This document shows, one piece after another, positions 13,661-24,071 of a DNA stretch of 64,000 nt. Position numbers and translations under genes: made by a program. The stretch comes from Marsupella aquatica (Eukaryota; Marchantiophyta), in the NCBI GenBank assembly GCA_973895155.1, contig OZ316895.1, positions 15,376,001-15,440,000 on the forward strand, read 5' to 3'. Numbering within the stretch: the stretch's first letter is position 1; each line of letters starts with the position of its first letter. The notes under the pieces were generated by a model. The model ran no database searches, had not been told where the DNA came from, and saw nothing but the letters and a program-made list of their open reading frames with translations.

Positions 13661-14733
13661 ACCTCTTCTAAAGTCGTCACTAGCCGAGTCAAAGCATACT
13701 GTTAAACAGTTTCAGCCGGGGTACCTACCATGGATCATCTGCGCAAATACGGCTTCTTCAGTATGACTGTGAGCGAATCATACGGCCAATCGCCACACTT
13801 TCCGATTGGTCCGTGACTTCATCTTTCTGAGAGCCTAGACCTGACAGAGCACAGAGCTGAAACCTCGGCGACAACAATCGACTAGACATGCAACGCCGTT
13901 ATCAGGAATACCATCACGAATCATTTCTAACTCGAATTGCTTGTCTGGTCCTATTCTTCTAAGCCTCGATTCCCATATCATGTAACATTTCCGTTCGAGG
14001 ACAATGCTCCAAGGCAAAACAGGATGGACAGTCGGCCAAAGATAACCCCGTCATTCAGTGGATGGCTCCTTACGGAAAGTACGACGGATTTCTAATCTGT
14101 CAGCTTCTTGGCTTACTGAAAGCCTTCCAAATTTTGTTAGACTACGAACTGGTATGACCTAATACTCATTTTTGGAATCAACAACATTGGACAAGTTTAT
14201 TCTATGTCCCAGCCCGACTCGGCATACTCCGGCGATATCTAAAGACGATTACAACCATTGCTATGAAAATTAAGATTCCAGATGGAGCATTTAATCCCAA
14301 CTAAACATTTACAACCAAGGGTAAGAAATTGAAACTTCCAACGGGAATTAACCTTAAAATATAGGACATTGTCACAAAGATGGCGTATATTTCAGTGATC
14401 ACGTCCACTGCTTACTCAACGGAACTTCGTTTCCTTAGATTGAAGATAACTAAATCATGATAACAATGGTAACTTCCACATTCACTCCCAGCATGCAATG
14501 GCGTGAAAATTACTGGATCCAAGCATTTTCTTCCTTAGAACTCCTCTCCCTCTCCACATCGCATTATTCGCTCACGATTCGACCCCTACATGAAAGTAGA
14601 TCTTGAAAATTGGAATCTCAAAAGTCCTGGACGAGAGGCGCTTCATTCCCAAGGAGCAATTGAGCAATTCATTTAAGTCGACGGACAGCAGGATTGAACG
14701 GAATCAAGCAAGCAAGGCGTACATACCTCCAGC
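13661..14733. other. spacer between TRM10 and bL33 genes
   Basis: Upstream flank and probable 5' UTR of TRM10 plus 3' flank of the bL33 gene. Short open frames here have no recognisable content or coding character. Confidence 0.5.
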
Positions 14734-14904
14734 TCACTTCATTTTCGCTTCAGTGAAAAGAACATGCCGCTTCACGACGGGGTCGTATTTACGGAACTCC
14801 AGCTTGGTGGTCAGCTTTCTGGGGTTCTTGGAGGTCACGTAGAAGAATCCCGTCCCAGCAGCGGAGACCAGACGCACGAGAATTGCTCCCTTCCCCTTCG
14901 CCAT
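14734..14904 (-). CDS. ribosomal protein bL33, mitochondrial type (56 aa)
   Basis: A component of the large subunit of bacterial-type ribosomes. The frame runs from ATG (14902-14904) to TGA (14734-14736) in one exon. It begins [20 protein letters not shown] and ends [19 protein letters not shown], the full length of the bL33 family (50-60 residues). The segment [14 protein letters not shown] with KYDP.V.RHVLFTE matches the nuclear-encoded mitochondrial bL33 of plants, which also lacks a long cleavable presequence. The cytosolic ribosome has no bL33. Chloroplast rpl33 is normally plastome-encoded, so a mitochondrial role is inferred. A telo-box lies about 110 bp upstream, as in many plant ribosomal protein genes. 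The frame is too short for ordinary ORF cut-offs and is easy to overlook. Confidence 0.9.
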   Translation of the reverse strand: MAKGKGAILVRLVSAAGTGFFYVTSKNPRKLTTKLEFRKYDPVVKRHVLFTEAKMK

Positions 14905-15015
14905 AGCTCCTCTACCTGCGACTGATTAGTCGATCGAGCCTCCTGCCTATCCAAACCCTCTCCTCGCTTTGGTTTCCCTTCTCGCAAAACCCTCGTGTTG
15001 CTGTCTGTCGTTCCT

Positions 15016-15023
15016 AACCCTAA
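15016..15023. promoter_or_regulatory. telo-box upstream of the bL33 gene
   Basis: AACCCTAA lies about 110 bp upstream of the bL33 ATG, next to further AACCCT-like words (near 14955 and 14990). Telo-boxes are common in promoters or 5' UTRs of plant ribosomal protein genes. The functional assignment is inference from motif and position. Confidence 0.5.
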
Positions 15024-15765
15024 AACATTTACACGTCAGGGTTCTCTTCTGTGCCTGTAACGCAGTAGGGAGCTCACTATTGTGAAACCGTTTTGTACTA
15101 TCCTATCCTATCCCAATTATATTTCTCTATCCCAAAACTAGTTGAAATCATTACACCCGGGAGTTTCGTTACCCCATGAGCAGCGCTTTTTTTAGTGGCA
15201 AAAATTAGCCAAATTCCACTTCCCCAAAAAGCTTTCCACAGTTTTGGCAAAAACTTGCTAGTGTTTTTATGTCGCATTAGCCGGTGTCCCACCTAATCAC
15301 AGCCCCATTCACCAGAATCTGATGGTCACCTTTAAATCTAGGGAGATCTGACGGTCAGGAAAATAATCAGATAAGGAATATTTAGAGCATCTTCTCCTTC
15401 ACACACTGAACATTCCACACTCTGGCGGAAAAGTAGAACCCTTAAAAACTATGCTGCCCATGTGTTATCAGTCTAGCTCATCAGTCATTTGTGTGTGTAA
15501 CTTTCTTACTTTATCATAATGCTCTCATCAGTATTTGACAGTGTGTGTGTGTGTAACTTTCTTACTTTATCAAGGCAACTCAACTGGGCTGCCGAGTTGA
15601 AAAAGTTACTTGATGAGGTCAGCCAAGTTCAAATGTACAACTATTGAGAAACCATTGTTTACTATCCTATTCCCCAAACCCATGACATTGTTTACACCTT
15701 CCCTCATTGACGCTCTTCTTATTTCCAAACAGTTTTCAACAACAAAGCTTGACCTTCAATATCTC
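15024..15765. other. spacer with short direct repeats, no gene
   Basis: A GT-rich stretch followed by TAACTTTCTTACTTTATCA occurs at about 15494-15516 and again at 15541-15572. The words TACTATCCTAT and CCCCAAA also recur at about 15090-15120 and 15660-15680. No coding content was recognised. Confidence 0.4.
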
Positions 15766-15770
15766 ATTTG
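15766..15770. repeat. target-site duplication (left), ATTTG
   Basis: ATTTG immediately precedes the left LTR and recurs at 22634-22638 immediately after the right LTR. This defines the element ends exactly. Confidence 0.9.
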
Positions 15771-15878
15771 TGTTTGGTGAAAGTGAATATGGATATCTGT
15801 ATAGTCTGTATAATGGTACATATAGTGGTGCTAGGATGACCGGCTGATCCGGTCATCCGGTCAAGGTAGAGTCTAACA
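15771..15878 (-). repeat. element A 3' LTR (108 bp)
   Basis: Identical to the right-hand LTR except for one C/T difference (GCTAGG here, GCCAGG there). It contains a GC-rich inverted word pair (CCGGCTGATCCGG / CCGGTCATCCGG). It begins TGTTTGG and ends TCTAACA on the plus strand. Confidence 0.93.
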
Positions 15879-15890
15879 CTCCCCTTTGGA
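15879..15890 (-). other. element A polypurine tract
   Basis: On the minus strand TCCAAAGGGGAG abuts the 3' LTR, the expected position and composition for the plus-strand primer of reverse transcription. Confidence 0.8.
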
Positions 15891-16190
15891 TATATAGTGA
15901 CAACTATATAGACAACATAGACTATACCTAAATTATATCATGTTCATAGGGGTACATGATATAAGTACAATCGAGGTAGACTGCCTCGTTAAAAAACCTT
16001 TATCAACTCTAGCTTAGTAAAAACTCTACCAGTGTAGCAGAGAAAAATATGAGTGCTAAAGGAAAAAGAGTGCAGCCTAACAGTCCTCGTCGTAATAAAT
16101 ATCAATATAAAATAAAGTTAGATGCTATAGTAAATCTAGCTTTAACATCTGTTTCATCAGTCGGTCGTCAACAGCATGTCGTCAGCATCA

Positions 16191-19100
16191 TCAAGTATCA
16201 TGTGGAGTAGCAGCCTCCACAGTCATCATGCGTCGCACGCTCCGTAGTCCAATCGCCTGGCAGTGTCGGTGGTGAACTGATGGCGATAGTGATTTGGTGA
16301 AGAGATCCGCACAGTTGTCTGCACTTGAAATCTGCAAAATGTTGATCTCTTTTCCATGTAACTCGTGGGTGTAGAAAAATTTCGGAGCTATGTGCTTCAC
16401 GCGATCGCCTTTGATGAATCCTTTCGTGATCTGCTGTATACATGCTGCGTTATCCTCAAAAATGTTAGTAGGCTTCGTTAGTGGTGGTAGGCCGCATTTG
16501 GTGTTGATGTGGTTTATAAAGGATCGTAACCAAACAGCTTCACGACTAGCCTCATGTAGAGCTAAGATTTCTGAGTGGTTCGATGAGGTTGCTGTTAGGG
16601 TCTGTTTCACGCTTTTCCAAGAAAAAGTGGTACCCCCTATGGTAAAAACATATCCAGTTTGGGATTTTGCAGTATCAGTGTCTGAGAGATATCCGGCATC
16701 CGCGTATCCTATGAGCTCGTGGTTTGCACCGAATGGGTAAAATAACCCAGTATCGGTGGTTCCACGTAGATATCTAAATACGTGCTTAACTCCGTTCCAG
16801 TGTCTGGCTGTGGGAGTTGCACTATGTCTGGCTAGTAAGTTAACTGCAAATGCAATGTCTGGTCTGGTCTGATTCGCTAGGTACATTAATGCTCCTATTG
16901 CAGAAAGGTATGGTGTTTCTGGTCCTAATAGTGGTTCATGTTCTTCGCGCTTGCGAAAAACATCAGTATTATTTTCTAATGAACGTACAACCATTGGTGA
17001 CGTCAATGGGTGTGCTAGGTTCATATTGAATTGTTTTAGGATCTTTTCAGTTTGTGTTGTCTGATGGAGCATCATGCCAGTGGGTAGGATCTCTAGTTGT
17101 AAGCCTAAGCAAAAGTTTGTATGTCCAAGGTCTTTCATCTCGAATATGGATTTAAGACTGGTAATAGTATCTTCTGTAAGTTGGGGTGTCCCAAATATAT
17201 TTAAGTCATCGACGTAAATAGAAACGATGACATATTCATCATTCACATGTTTAATAAATAAACATGGTGTAATGGCATCATGGGAAAAACCCATGGTAAT
17301 CATTTCATCAGTAAATCTTTGATACCATACTCTGCCACTTTGTTTCAGGCCATATAATGCCTTCAACACGCAGATAGCTAGTCCGCGGCGAGTATTCCAT
17401 ACGGGTGACACAGCGGTGTCGTTATTATGAGTTACATGTGTAGATGACACATTAGGTGTAACTTGAGATAATTGTGTTATAATCTTATGTAGATATGGGA
17501 TATGCGATTTAGCGCCTTGAGTTAAAGCTCGGCGACGTTGCTCCAATTCATGAGGTGATCGCATATATAGACAGGTGTCTAAAGTGCCATATAAATATGC
17601 AGTTGCAACATCTAATTGTCGCATTTGTAGTTGGTGGAAAATGGCAAATCCGATTAAATATCGGAATGTTGTGCTATCCATAACTAGTGAGTAAGTTTCA
17701 TCGTAATGAATTCCCGGTTGTTGGGTAAATCCTTTCCCTACCAGACGTGCTTTGTAACGTACAACTTGGCCTTTATCATTTCTTTTGCGGACGAATGTCC
17801 ACTTGTAGCCAATGAGGTGTACGTCTTGTGGTGTTGGCTCAACTGGGCCAAAAGTGTGTCTACTTAGTAGGGAATCTAATTCTCCGTTTATAGCTTTCTG
17901 CCATTCAGGCCAATCTGGTCTGTTTTGGCATTCTAAGATGGATATTGGTTCTGGTGTTTCGTTTGTGATATGTGTTGCCATCATTAATGCAAAAGCATCA
18001 TCTATTGAAGTAGTATTTCTATCCCACATTGCACCAGTGTGTGCATAGTGGATAGAAATCTCCTCATGAGTTGTGGATTCGTTATGATCGACATTAGGTG
18101 AAGGTGGTATAGATGAACCACGTCTTCGTGGTTGTTTATCTTTTGATCCCAGGGGTCTACCTCGTTTTGCACGAGGTTGGGATGTACTTGCGGGCTCACT
18201 TGATAATTCGATGCGAGCAGATGCTCTCGCAGCTGGAATATGTGAGTGAGTAAGTTGTGATGTGTCAACGAAAGCGTTAGGAAGTTCTTCCACAATCTTG
18301 TGGAGTTGCAAAATTCATTGAACTTCTTTCTCCCCTTGATTCGTTCTAAGGTCTTGCCAAAATGGCGAGTGCCTTTCCCACTCCAAAGGTGGTTGTGGGT
18401 GTTCAGGGGTTATTAATGGTGGATAAATGTGTTAATCAAAATGACAATCTAGAAATCTGGCTTTAAAAACGTCGCCAGTTGTAGGCTCTATATATCGGAT
18501 TATGGACGGTGAGTCGAATCCGATGTATATCCCCAACTGTCGTTGGGGTCCCATCTTGGTTCGTTTGGGTGGAGTAATGGGGACCATTACTTGACATCCA
18601 AATGAACGAAGATGTGATAGGTCAGGTTTAATACCGTTAGCTATTTGGTATGGGCTATAGGTATTAAAAGCCGATGGGCGATATTGGATTAATGCATTCG
18701 CCTGTAATATGGCGTGTCCCCATGCTGAGACGGGGAGTTTTGACTGCATTAGTAATGGGCGTGCAATTAACTGAAGGCGTTTAATTACCGCTTCAGCTAA
18801 TCCATTCTAGAAATGCACATGAGGTACATGATATTGTACGTCTATGCCAAGTGATGTGCAAAAGTCATCAAACGTTTCGGATGTGAATTCCCCTGCATTG
18901 TCTACCCTTAGTGTCTTAATGGGGTGATCTGGGAATTGTGCTTTCACGCGCAAGATTTGCACCAAGATGCGAGGTATTACCATGTTCCTCTTTGAAAGCA
19001 AGGTCACATTTGACCATTTGGTTGATGCGTCAATTAAAACCATAAAGTAGCGGAAAGGTCCGCTTGGTGGGTTAATTGGCCCGCATACATCAGCGTGGAT

Positions 19101-20849
19101 TATTTCCAAGAATTGGGGTATTTTGGTTGGCAATTTTGATGCCGTGGGCCTTGTTATTAACTTGCCGCGTGAGCATGCAGTGCATGGAGTGCTCACTGGG
19201 ATGTGGCGTGTATTGATTGGAATGCCACTTGAATTCTTAATGATTTTTGTTAGCATTGATTGGCCGGGGTGGCCAAGGCGTGCATGCCATAGCGCATGCA
19301 ATTCGCTTGTATTGGCGTTGTTATGCAGGCATTCAATTTGTGTTATGTAAAACCCGCAGGGATACGAGAAAAGTGTCTCTTTAATTATTTTTCCCTTAAG
19401 GGTGTTTTCAACCAAGTGAATGACCTCTTGGTCTCTGGTATCGCCCGTTTGGACATGTAGCCCATTTGCTCGTATATCTCTAAAGCTAAGGAGATTACGA
19501 GTTGCGTTTGGGGCGAAAATGGCAGATTCTATGTGTATTTCAGTACCCTGCGGGAGTCTAATAGAGGCCGGGCCGAAGCCCTCTTCTATTTGACTAGGAC
19601 CATTTATAGTGGTCAGGGATCTACGTGAGGGTGTAATTTTGTGGAAAAGGTGCCTATCCCTGAGGATAGTGTGCGTGGTCGCACTGTCGATAATGCATGT
19701 GCTTGGGCTATTTAAATCTGGTGTAGTGGAGCTACTTGCCACTAAGTGTGCCTCTGGTTGGGCAGGTAGGTCTGAAAAGTCTTGGAATGGGTCGCTAGAC
19801 TCCATAAACGCCCCGTGGGTTTCACGGGGTGGTGGTCTTGAGGTTTGTCTATCCTGGATGGACCGTTGATATAAATCTCTAAGATGTTGCGGGATTCTAC
19901 AGTTTCTCGCGAGGTGGTTTGTCATGCCACATTCATGGCATTTCGGTCGTTCCCGTTGTTGTCGGGGTTGTGACCGATCATTCCTACGGTTGTTGTTGTA
20001 TGGTCTACCACCACCGCGTCCGCCTCGTCCTCCGCGTCCGCCGCGTCCATCGCGTCCTCCGCGTCCTCCACGTCCACTAAAGGACCGTCTGGAATTGTGT
20101 TGTGGGCGTTGGTTAAAGAAACTCCCCCTGTTGGGGTTGTTTCTATGGTTGCCATTCCTACTGTGCTTAATGCCCTGCCTTGATGTGGAGGGTTCAGCGG
20201 TGTCGGTAAGATGTGTTTCACTCTGTGATCCTGGGGGCAGTGTGCCCGCAGGACGTTTTCTAGAGTTAGCTAAAAGGAGTTCTTGGTTTCTTTCTGTGAC
20301 TAGGAGGTGGGCTATTAGCTCGGAGTATTGTCCGAACTTCATGTTTCGATACTGTGTTGATAGCCACACATTCGATGAGTGAAATGTCGACAAGGTCTTC
20401 TCTAGCAGATCCTTGTCCGTGACCGGCTCGCCACATAGTGTGAGGGTTGAGGATATTCTAAAGAGTTCGCTATTGTAGGCTGAAATTGAGGTGAAGTCCT
20501 GGACCCGCAGGTTGAGCCAGTCTTGTCTGGCTCTAGGTAATTCGACCAGTTTCTGGTGGTCGAATCGGGTCTGTAGGGCTGTCCATAGTTCCCAAGGGGT
20601 CGAAAGGTGCATGTATTGTCTCTGGAGGAATCTATGGATGTGGCATCTCAGGAATACTAGGGCTTTCGATTCGTTGGCTTTAGTTAATGGGTCTGGTTGT
20701 GGTTCACCGACAAGGATAGGTTGGGCCATTCCTATCGCTGGGAGTAGGGTTAGCGATGTAAGGTTCTCTCTAAGATTCATTGACCATTCCAGGTAGTTAC
20801 TACCGTCGATGTCAAGGGCTGGAAAGTTGAGTTTCTCGAGGTTGGTCAT
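16191..20849 (-). pseudogene. element A gag-pol, one frame with three in-frame stops
   Basis: A single frame of 1,553 codons with no frameshift runs from ATG (20847-20849) to TGA (16191-16193). Internal stops are TAG at 18807-18809 in the integrase core, TAA at 18432-18434 after the integrase, and TGA at 18315-18317. Domains in order: Gag UBN2-like (1-200); an RGG-rich segment (about 255-282); a zinc knuckle CHECGMTNHLARNC (304-317); a protease with active-site DSATT (388-392); an HHCC and DDE integrase; reverse transcriptase with YVDD at plus-strand 17205-17216; and RNase H with EDNAAC and KHIAPKFFYTHEL. A stretch of roughly 70 residues separates the YMRSP and LYGLKQ blocks of the reverse transcriptase, longer than usual. 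The first stop falls where a Gln codon is expected (CAG to TAG), and the third would be CGA to TGA. Confidence 0.92.
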
Positions 20850-22511
20850 CGGGTTGATGGCTGGATTCCTTTTAAGTGTGGTTGAGGTTTATATACTATT
20901 AAGTATAGTAAGGAATGACTAAGCACATTTATGTGGTATGCATGGTAGAGCTGGGTGGAGAACGCATGCAAATCGGAAATTCCTTTTTAGGTTTTGCACT
21001 TATGGTTTAGGGTTTTCTTGGTATTTGTTTAACTGCAAAGTTTCCTTTGTAGATGCTTTTTTCTTTGTTAAACTGTGCAGTTATCCACTTGTGCACTTAG
21101 GGTTGCTGTTATGGTTTATGTTTACTCTTGCATTGGTTAGGTGCATATGCAGCTTTGTAAAGTAAATTTCCTTTGTTACGGAATGCACGTAAGGAGGTTT
21201 TGCGGTTATATTGCAGTTATGGGGCGTGCACTTAGCGGTTTTCGTTCGGGCTCGACGTTCTCTCGTTGTTTTGAGCTTTGATGTTGCGCTTGCTCCCCTC
21301 GGGTTGCCTCCTCCACGACCTTATCGGTGCTTCACTCGTTTCAGATTCCCCTTACAATGCAGGGCTTCTCCTTTTTCTCTTTACTTCTCGTTCTCTTATG
21401 GCAGTGTCCTTATCTGCTTTGCTCTTTCGAATCTCAGTGGCTCCTTCGAATCTCAGTGGCTCCGATCTTTTTCTCAAGAACATCTAAGGTACGTCTCCAA
21501 CCATGCTCAACTCATAGCCACGAGCAGAAGTGATCTGAATTCTACTCGATCCGCTCAGTTTTCAATGCTCTCCTTATCGTCTTCTTTTCTTTCTTTGGCA
21601 TTAGCTATCCTTAGTGGTTGGGTCGATCGGACCCATGCTGCGTCCTCGCGAGCTTTCTCTTCTCTTCTTTCTTTCGATGATTGATCTGTGGATTCGTTTC
21701 CCTTATCTCCTTTCAATTTTCGAAAGATTTTATGGCCTCATTGTTTCTTATCATTCTCTGCTCCTCCTCGGCGCTCGTTTTTCGGTGGGTCTTATCCAAA
21801 GGCAAACTATCGCGATTTTGTGGCCGGCTGTCTCGTCTGATGTGAGTTGCAGACGTTTATGGAATTCGAGTTATCAAGGTCTCGAGGGTTAAAAGATTTA
21901 CTCTCGATCCTCTTTACTCTCGATCCTCACTGTGCGCTTCTCGTAAGTGTAAACCGAGATTCATGTTCTCCATCTCCATTCGTGCTCTCTCTTCCATTCG
22001 GCATTCAGGAAAATTTCTCAAATCTTCCATCGTCTAATCTCTCTCTGTTTGCACGCTATCGCCGTCGCCATCGATTCGCTATTCCATTCGGCATAAAAAA
22101 AATTCTCAATCTCTCGTAGGCTTTCCAAAGTTTCTCCGCTTCTTTTCCTCTCTCGATCGCTGCCAGCGTTCGGTCCGACGTCTCTTTCGGCCCTCTCTTT
22201 TCTCTTTCGAGAATTGAATATGTGTGACTTTGGGCCTGGCTCCGTGTTCTACCGATGCCCTTACGAATCTCCTTGCGTTCTCTCTCGCTCACTCATTCTC
22301 TCATCTCCTTCCTGCATACGGCCTTCTGCCTTGTGATGTCCTTATGAATTGACGATTTTTCCTAAGGGAAAAAAACGAGACCCATGGTCAATTGCTGTCG
22401 AAAGCTGCACGCTTCCTTCCAATCTCTTATTCGTCTTACTCAATCATTACTCAATTCGCCATGGCTCTTCGAAAAAAAAATCTTAGCCTCCTTGCTCAGC
22501 CTCGGTGAGTC
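20850..22511 (-). other. element A long untranslated leader
   Basis: About 1.66 kb lies between the primer site and the gag ATG, far longer than most copia leaders. The plus strand is pyrimidine-rich, so the RNA would be purine-rich. It holds short internal duplications: an 18-bp word containing CGAATCTCAGTGGCTCC at 21427-21464, TTACTCTCGATCCTC at 21898-21930, and TCCATTCGGCAT near 21994 and 22083. An open frame on the plus strand (21211-21684) has biased composition and no recognisable domain. The leader may be regulatory RNA or captured host sequence. Confidence 0.6.
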
Positions 22512-22524
22512 TCGTGCTGATAAC
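22512..22524 (-). other. element A primer-binding site, complementary to half tRNA-Ile(IAU)
   Basis: One base after the 5' LTR the minus strand reads GTTATCAGCACGA. It lacks the TGG that pairs with a tRNA 3' CCA. From memory of eukaryotic tRNA-Ile(AAU), whose anticodon arm reads UCGUGCUAAUAAC, these 13 bases pair with nucleotides 39 back to 27. The only non-Watson-Crick position is 34, where the site has C, and inosine at that wobble position pairs with C. Drosophila copia likewise primes from a tRNA 5' half ending at nucleotide 39. The assignment is inference; the sequence itself is exact. Confidence 0.65.
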
Positions 22525-22525
22525 G

Positions 22526-22633
22526 TGTTTGGTGAAAGTGAATATGGATATCTGTATAGTCTGTATAATGGTACATATAGTGGTGCCAGGATGACCGGCT
22601 GATCCGGTCATCCGGTCAAGGTAGAGTCTAACA
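22526..22633 (-). repeat. element A 5' LTR (108 bp)
   Basis: This is the transcriptional start side of the element on the minus strand. It begins TGTTAGACTC and ends CACCAAACA in element orientation, and is followed at 22634-22638 by the ATTTG target duplication. Confidence 0.93.
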
Positions 22634-22638
22634 ATTTG

Positions 22639-24071
22639 GAGCATTATAGCTTGTTAGGAGCATTTTGGAACGATCTTTAGAACAAATAATTAATGCAGTT
22701 TTCATGAAAAAATGATAGACTAATGAAATTTGTAATCTGATTATTCCATCACTCACTCTCCACACTTTACACTTCCAGTAGTTTTTGAGCAGTTCACTTT
22801 GAAATTCAACATCTCCTCCTATTTTCAATGGAATCTAAATTTATTTGTGAGAGACCCACAAATTCCCAAAGATGAATGTCTCATTTTCTTGGCGCATTTA
22901 TCTCAATCATTGGTGCAATATGTACTACACTAACATAAAAGAGATTTTTACTGCGTTGATCCCAGTTGCAAAGCGTATCCTAGCAATTTTTATTTTTGAA
23001 ATAGAACAAAGAAGAAATTTGTAGCAAAGGTTCATGAAAGAAGTTGAAGCCTGGATGGACACACAAAACTGTGATAAACACAAAAGGAAACATTACTCAC
23101 TTGTAATAGCACGTTTTAAAATTCTACTCCAAAGATGAGATATAAATATGCATTTGACCCAATAATAGAAGGTTTCGGTGGACTCCTCTAGTATTCTGTG
23201 CCAACTTTCTCACATTTGCTACCAGGTGAAGTGGGTTGCAAATGCTACAAAGGGGCTTATTCTCCATAATCAACTATCCAGATCTGATGGTATGTATATA
23301 GTAGATGTAACCTAACAATGTGACACCACAAATGTTCTACAAACCTGTTACAAATGCTGTTGGCTCCCTACTAGTGCCTCCTGCCCAAAATACAAAAGAA
23401 ACCCTGGTGGGTCGCATCTATTTTCTCATAATTTCTGTACTAAATGGAGGTTACCAATGTGTAACCATTTTTGGAGGTATCTATTATGCCCATAATCCCT
23501 TGTCCAGGATTAACCTTTTTGGACAACAACAATTCTCTACTATAATAAAGGTCTGGGGACAGGTTCTAGCCTAAACCCTGTTCCAAGAAAATTCAGAAAA
23601 GCTTCCCCACTGCACTCACATTCTAGTCACAGGGTTACGACCAGGCCCCCATTATCCAATACTTGAGGGAGTCGCCAGTTCAGCTCCCTCACAAAAGACA
23701 GGAAAGAGGGAGTGGTTCCATGGCCAATATAGCAACAGTGGCACCCTCCCAACAACCTTAGCTGAACGTTCTGTCGAAGTCTTGTGATGATGATCTGCTC
23801 TCAACTAAAGGCGAAGAACTCCACTCCATAGCTTTCGACCTTTTCCCTTTTCTCGCCCTCTCCGTTCATTCCTCTCGTCTCCAGCGACATCTCGAGAACC
23901 GGGCAGCAATCCAGCAGAGTCACGAATCGCAGCGGCGTGCGATCGATTTCTCAGTGCCGAAAGACCAATTCTCTTCGCGTGCGGATTGTCGACGTTCGAG
24001 GGAATTTTTGACTCGAGGATAAGGGTTTAAGCGCTCCAGGATTTCCGTGGGCGGAGTACTCCAGAGGAGCC
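22639..24071. other. spacer and Cpn20 5' flank, no other gene seen
   Basis: The sequence is AT-rich up to about 23.55 kb. The last 300 bp are GC-richer, with CT-rich words, and probably contain the Cpn20 promoter and 5' UTR. No further coding region was recognised. Confidence 0.45.

Larger units (their letters stand above)
15771..22633 (-). mobile_element. full-length Ty1/copia LTR retrotransposon, element A (6,863 bp)
   Basis: It has TG...CA ends, two 108-bp LTRs (15771-15878 and 22526-22633) differing at one base, and a perfect 5-bp target duplication. On the minus strand the order is LTR, primer site, 1.66-kb leader, gag, protease, integrase, reverse transcriptase, RNase H, polypurine tract, LTR. 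Integrase before reverse transcriptase defines the copia superfamily. The LTRs are unusually short for a 6.9-kb element. The single LTR difference points to a recent insertion, yet the reading frame has three stop codons, so the copy is not autonomous. Confidence 0.95.

Noticed and set aside
14734-14904. Bacterial contamination, because the bL33 looks bacterial
   Set aside because: The gene lies between plant-type sequences, has a telo-box promoter motif, and mitochondrial bL33 of plants is naturally bacterial-like.
21211-21684. 157-codon plus-strand open frame inside the element A leader
   Set aside because: Antisense to the element, in a pyrimidine-rich tract that yields Leu/Ser/Phe-rich peptides in any frame.
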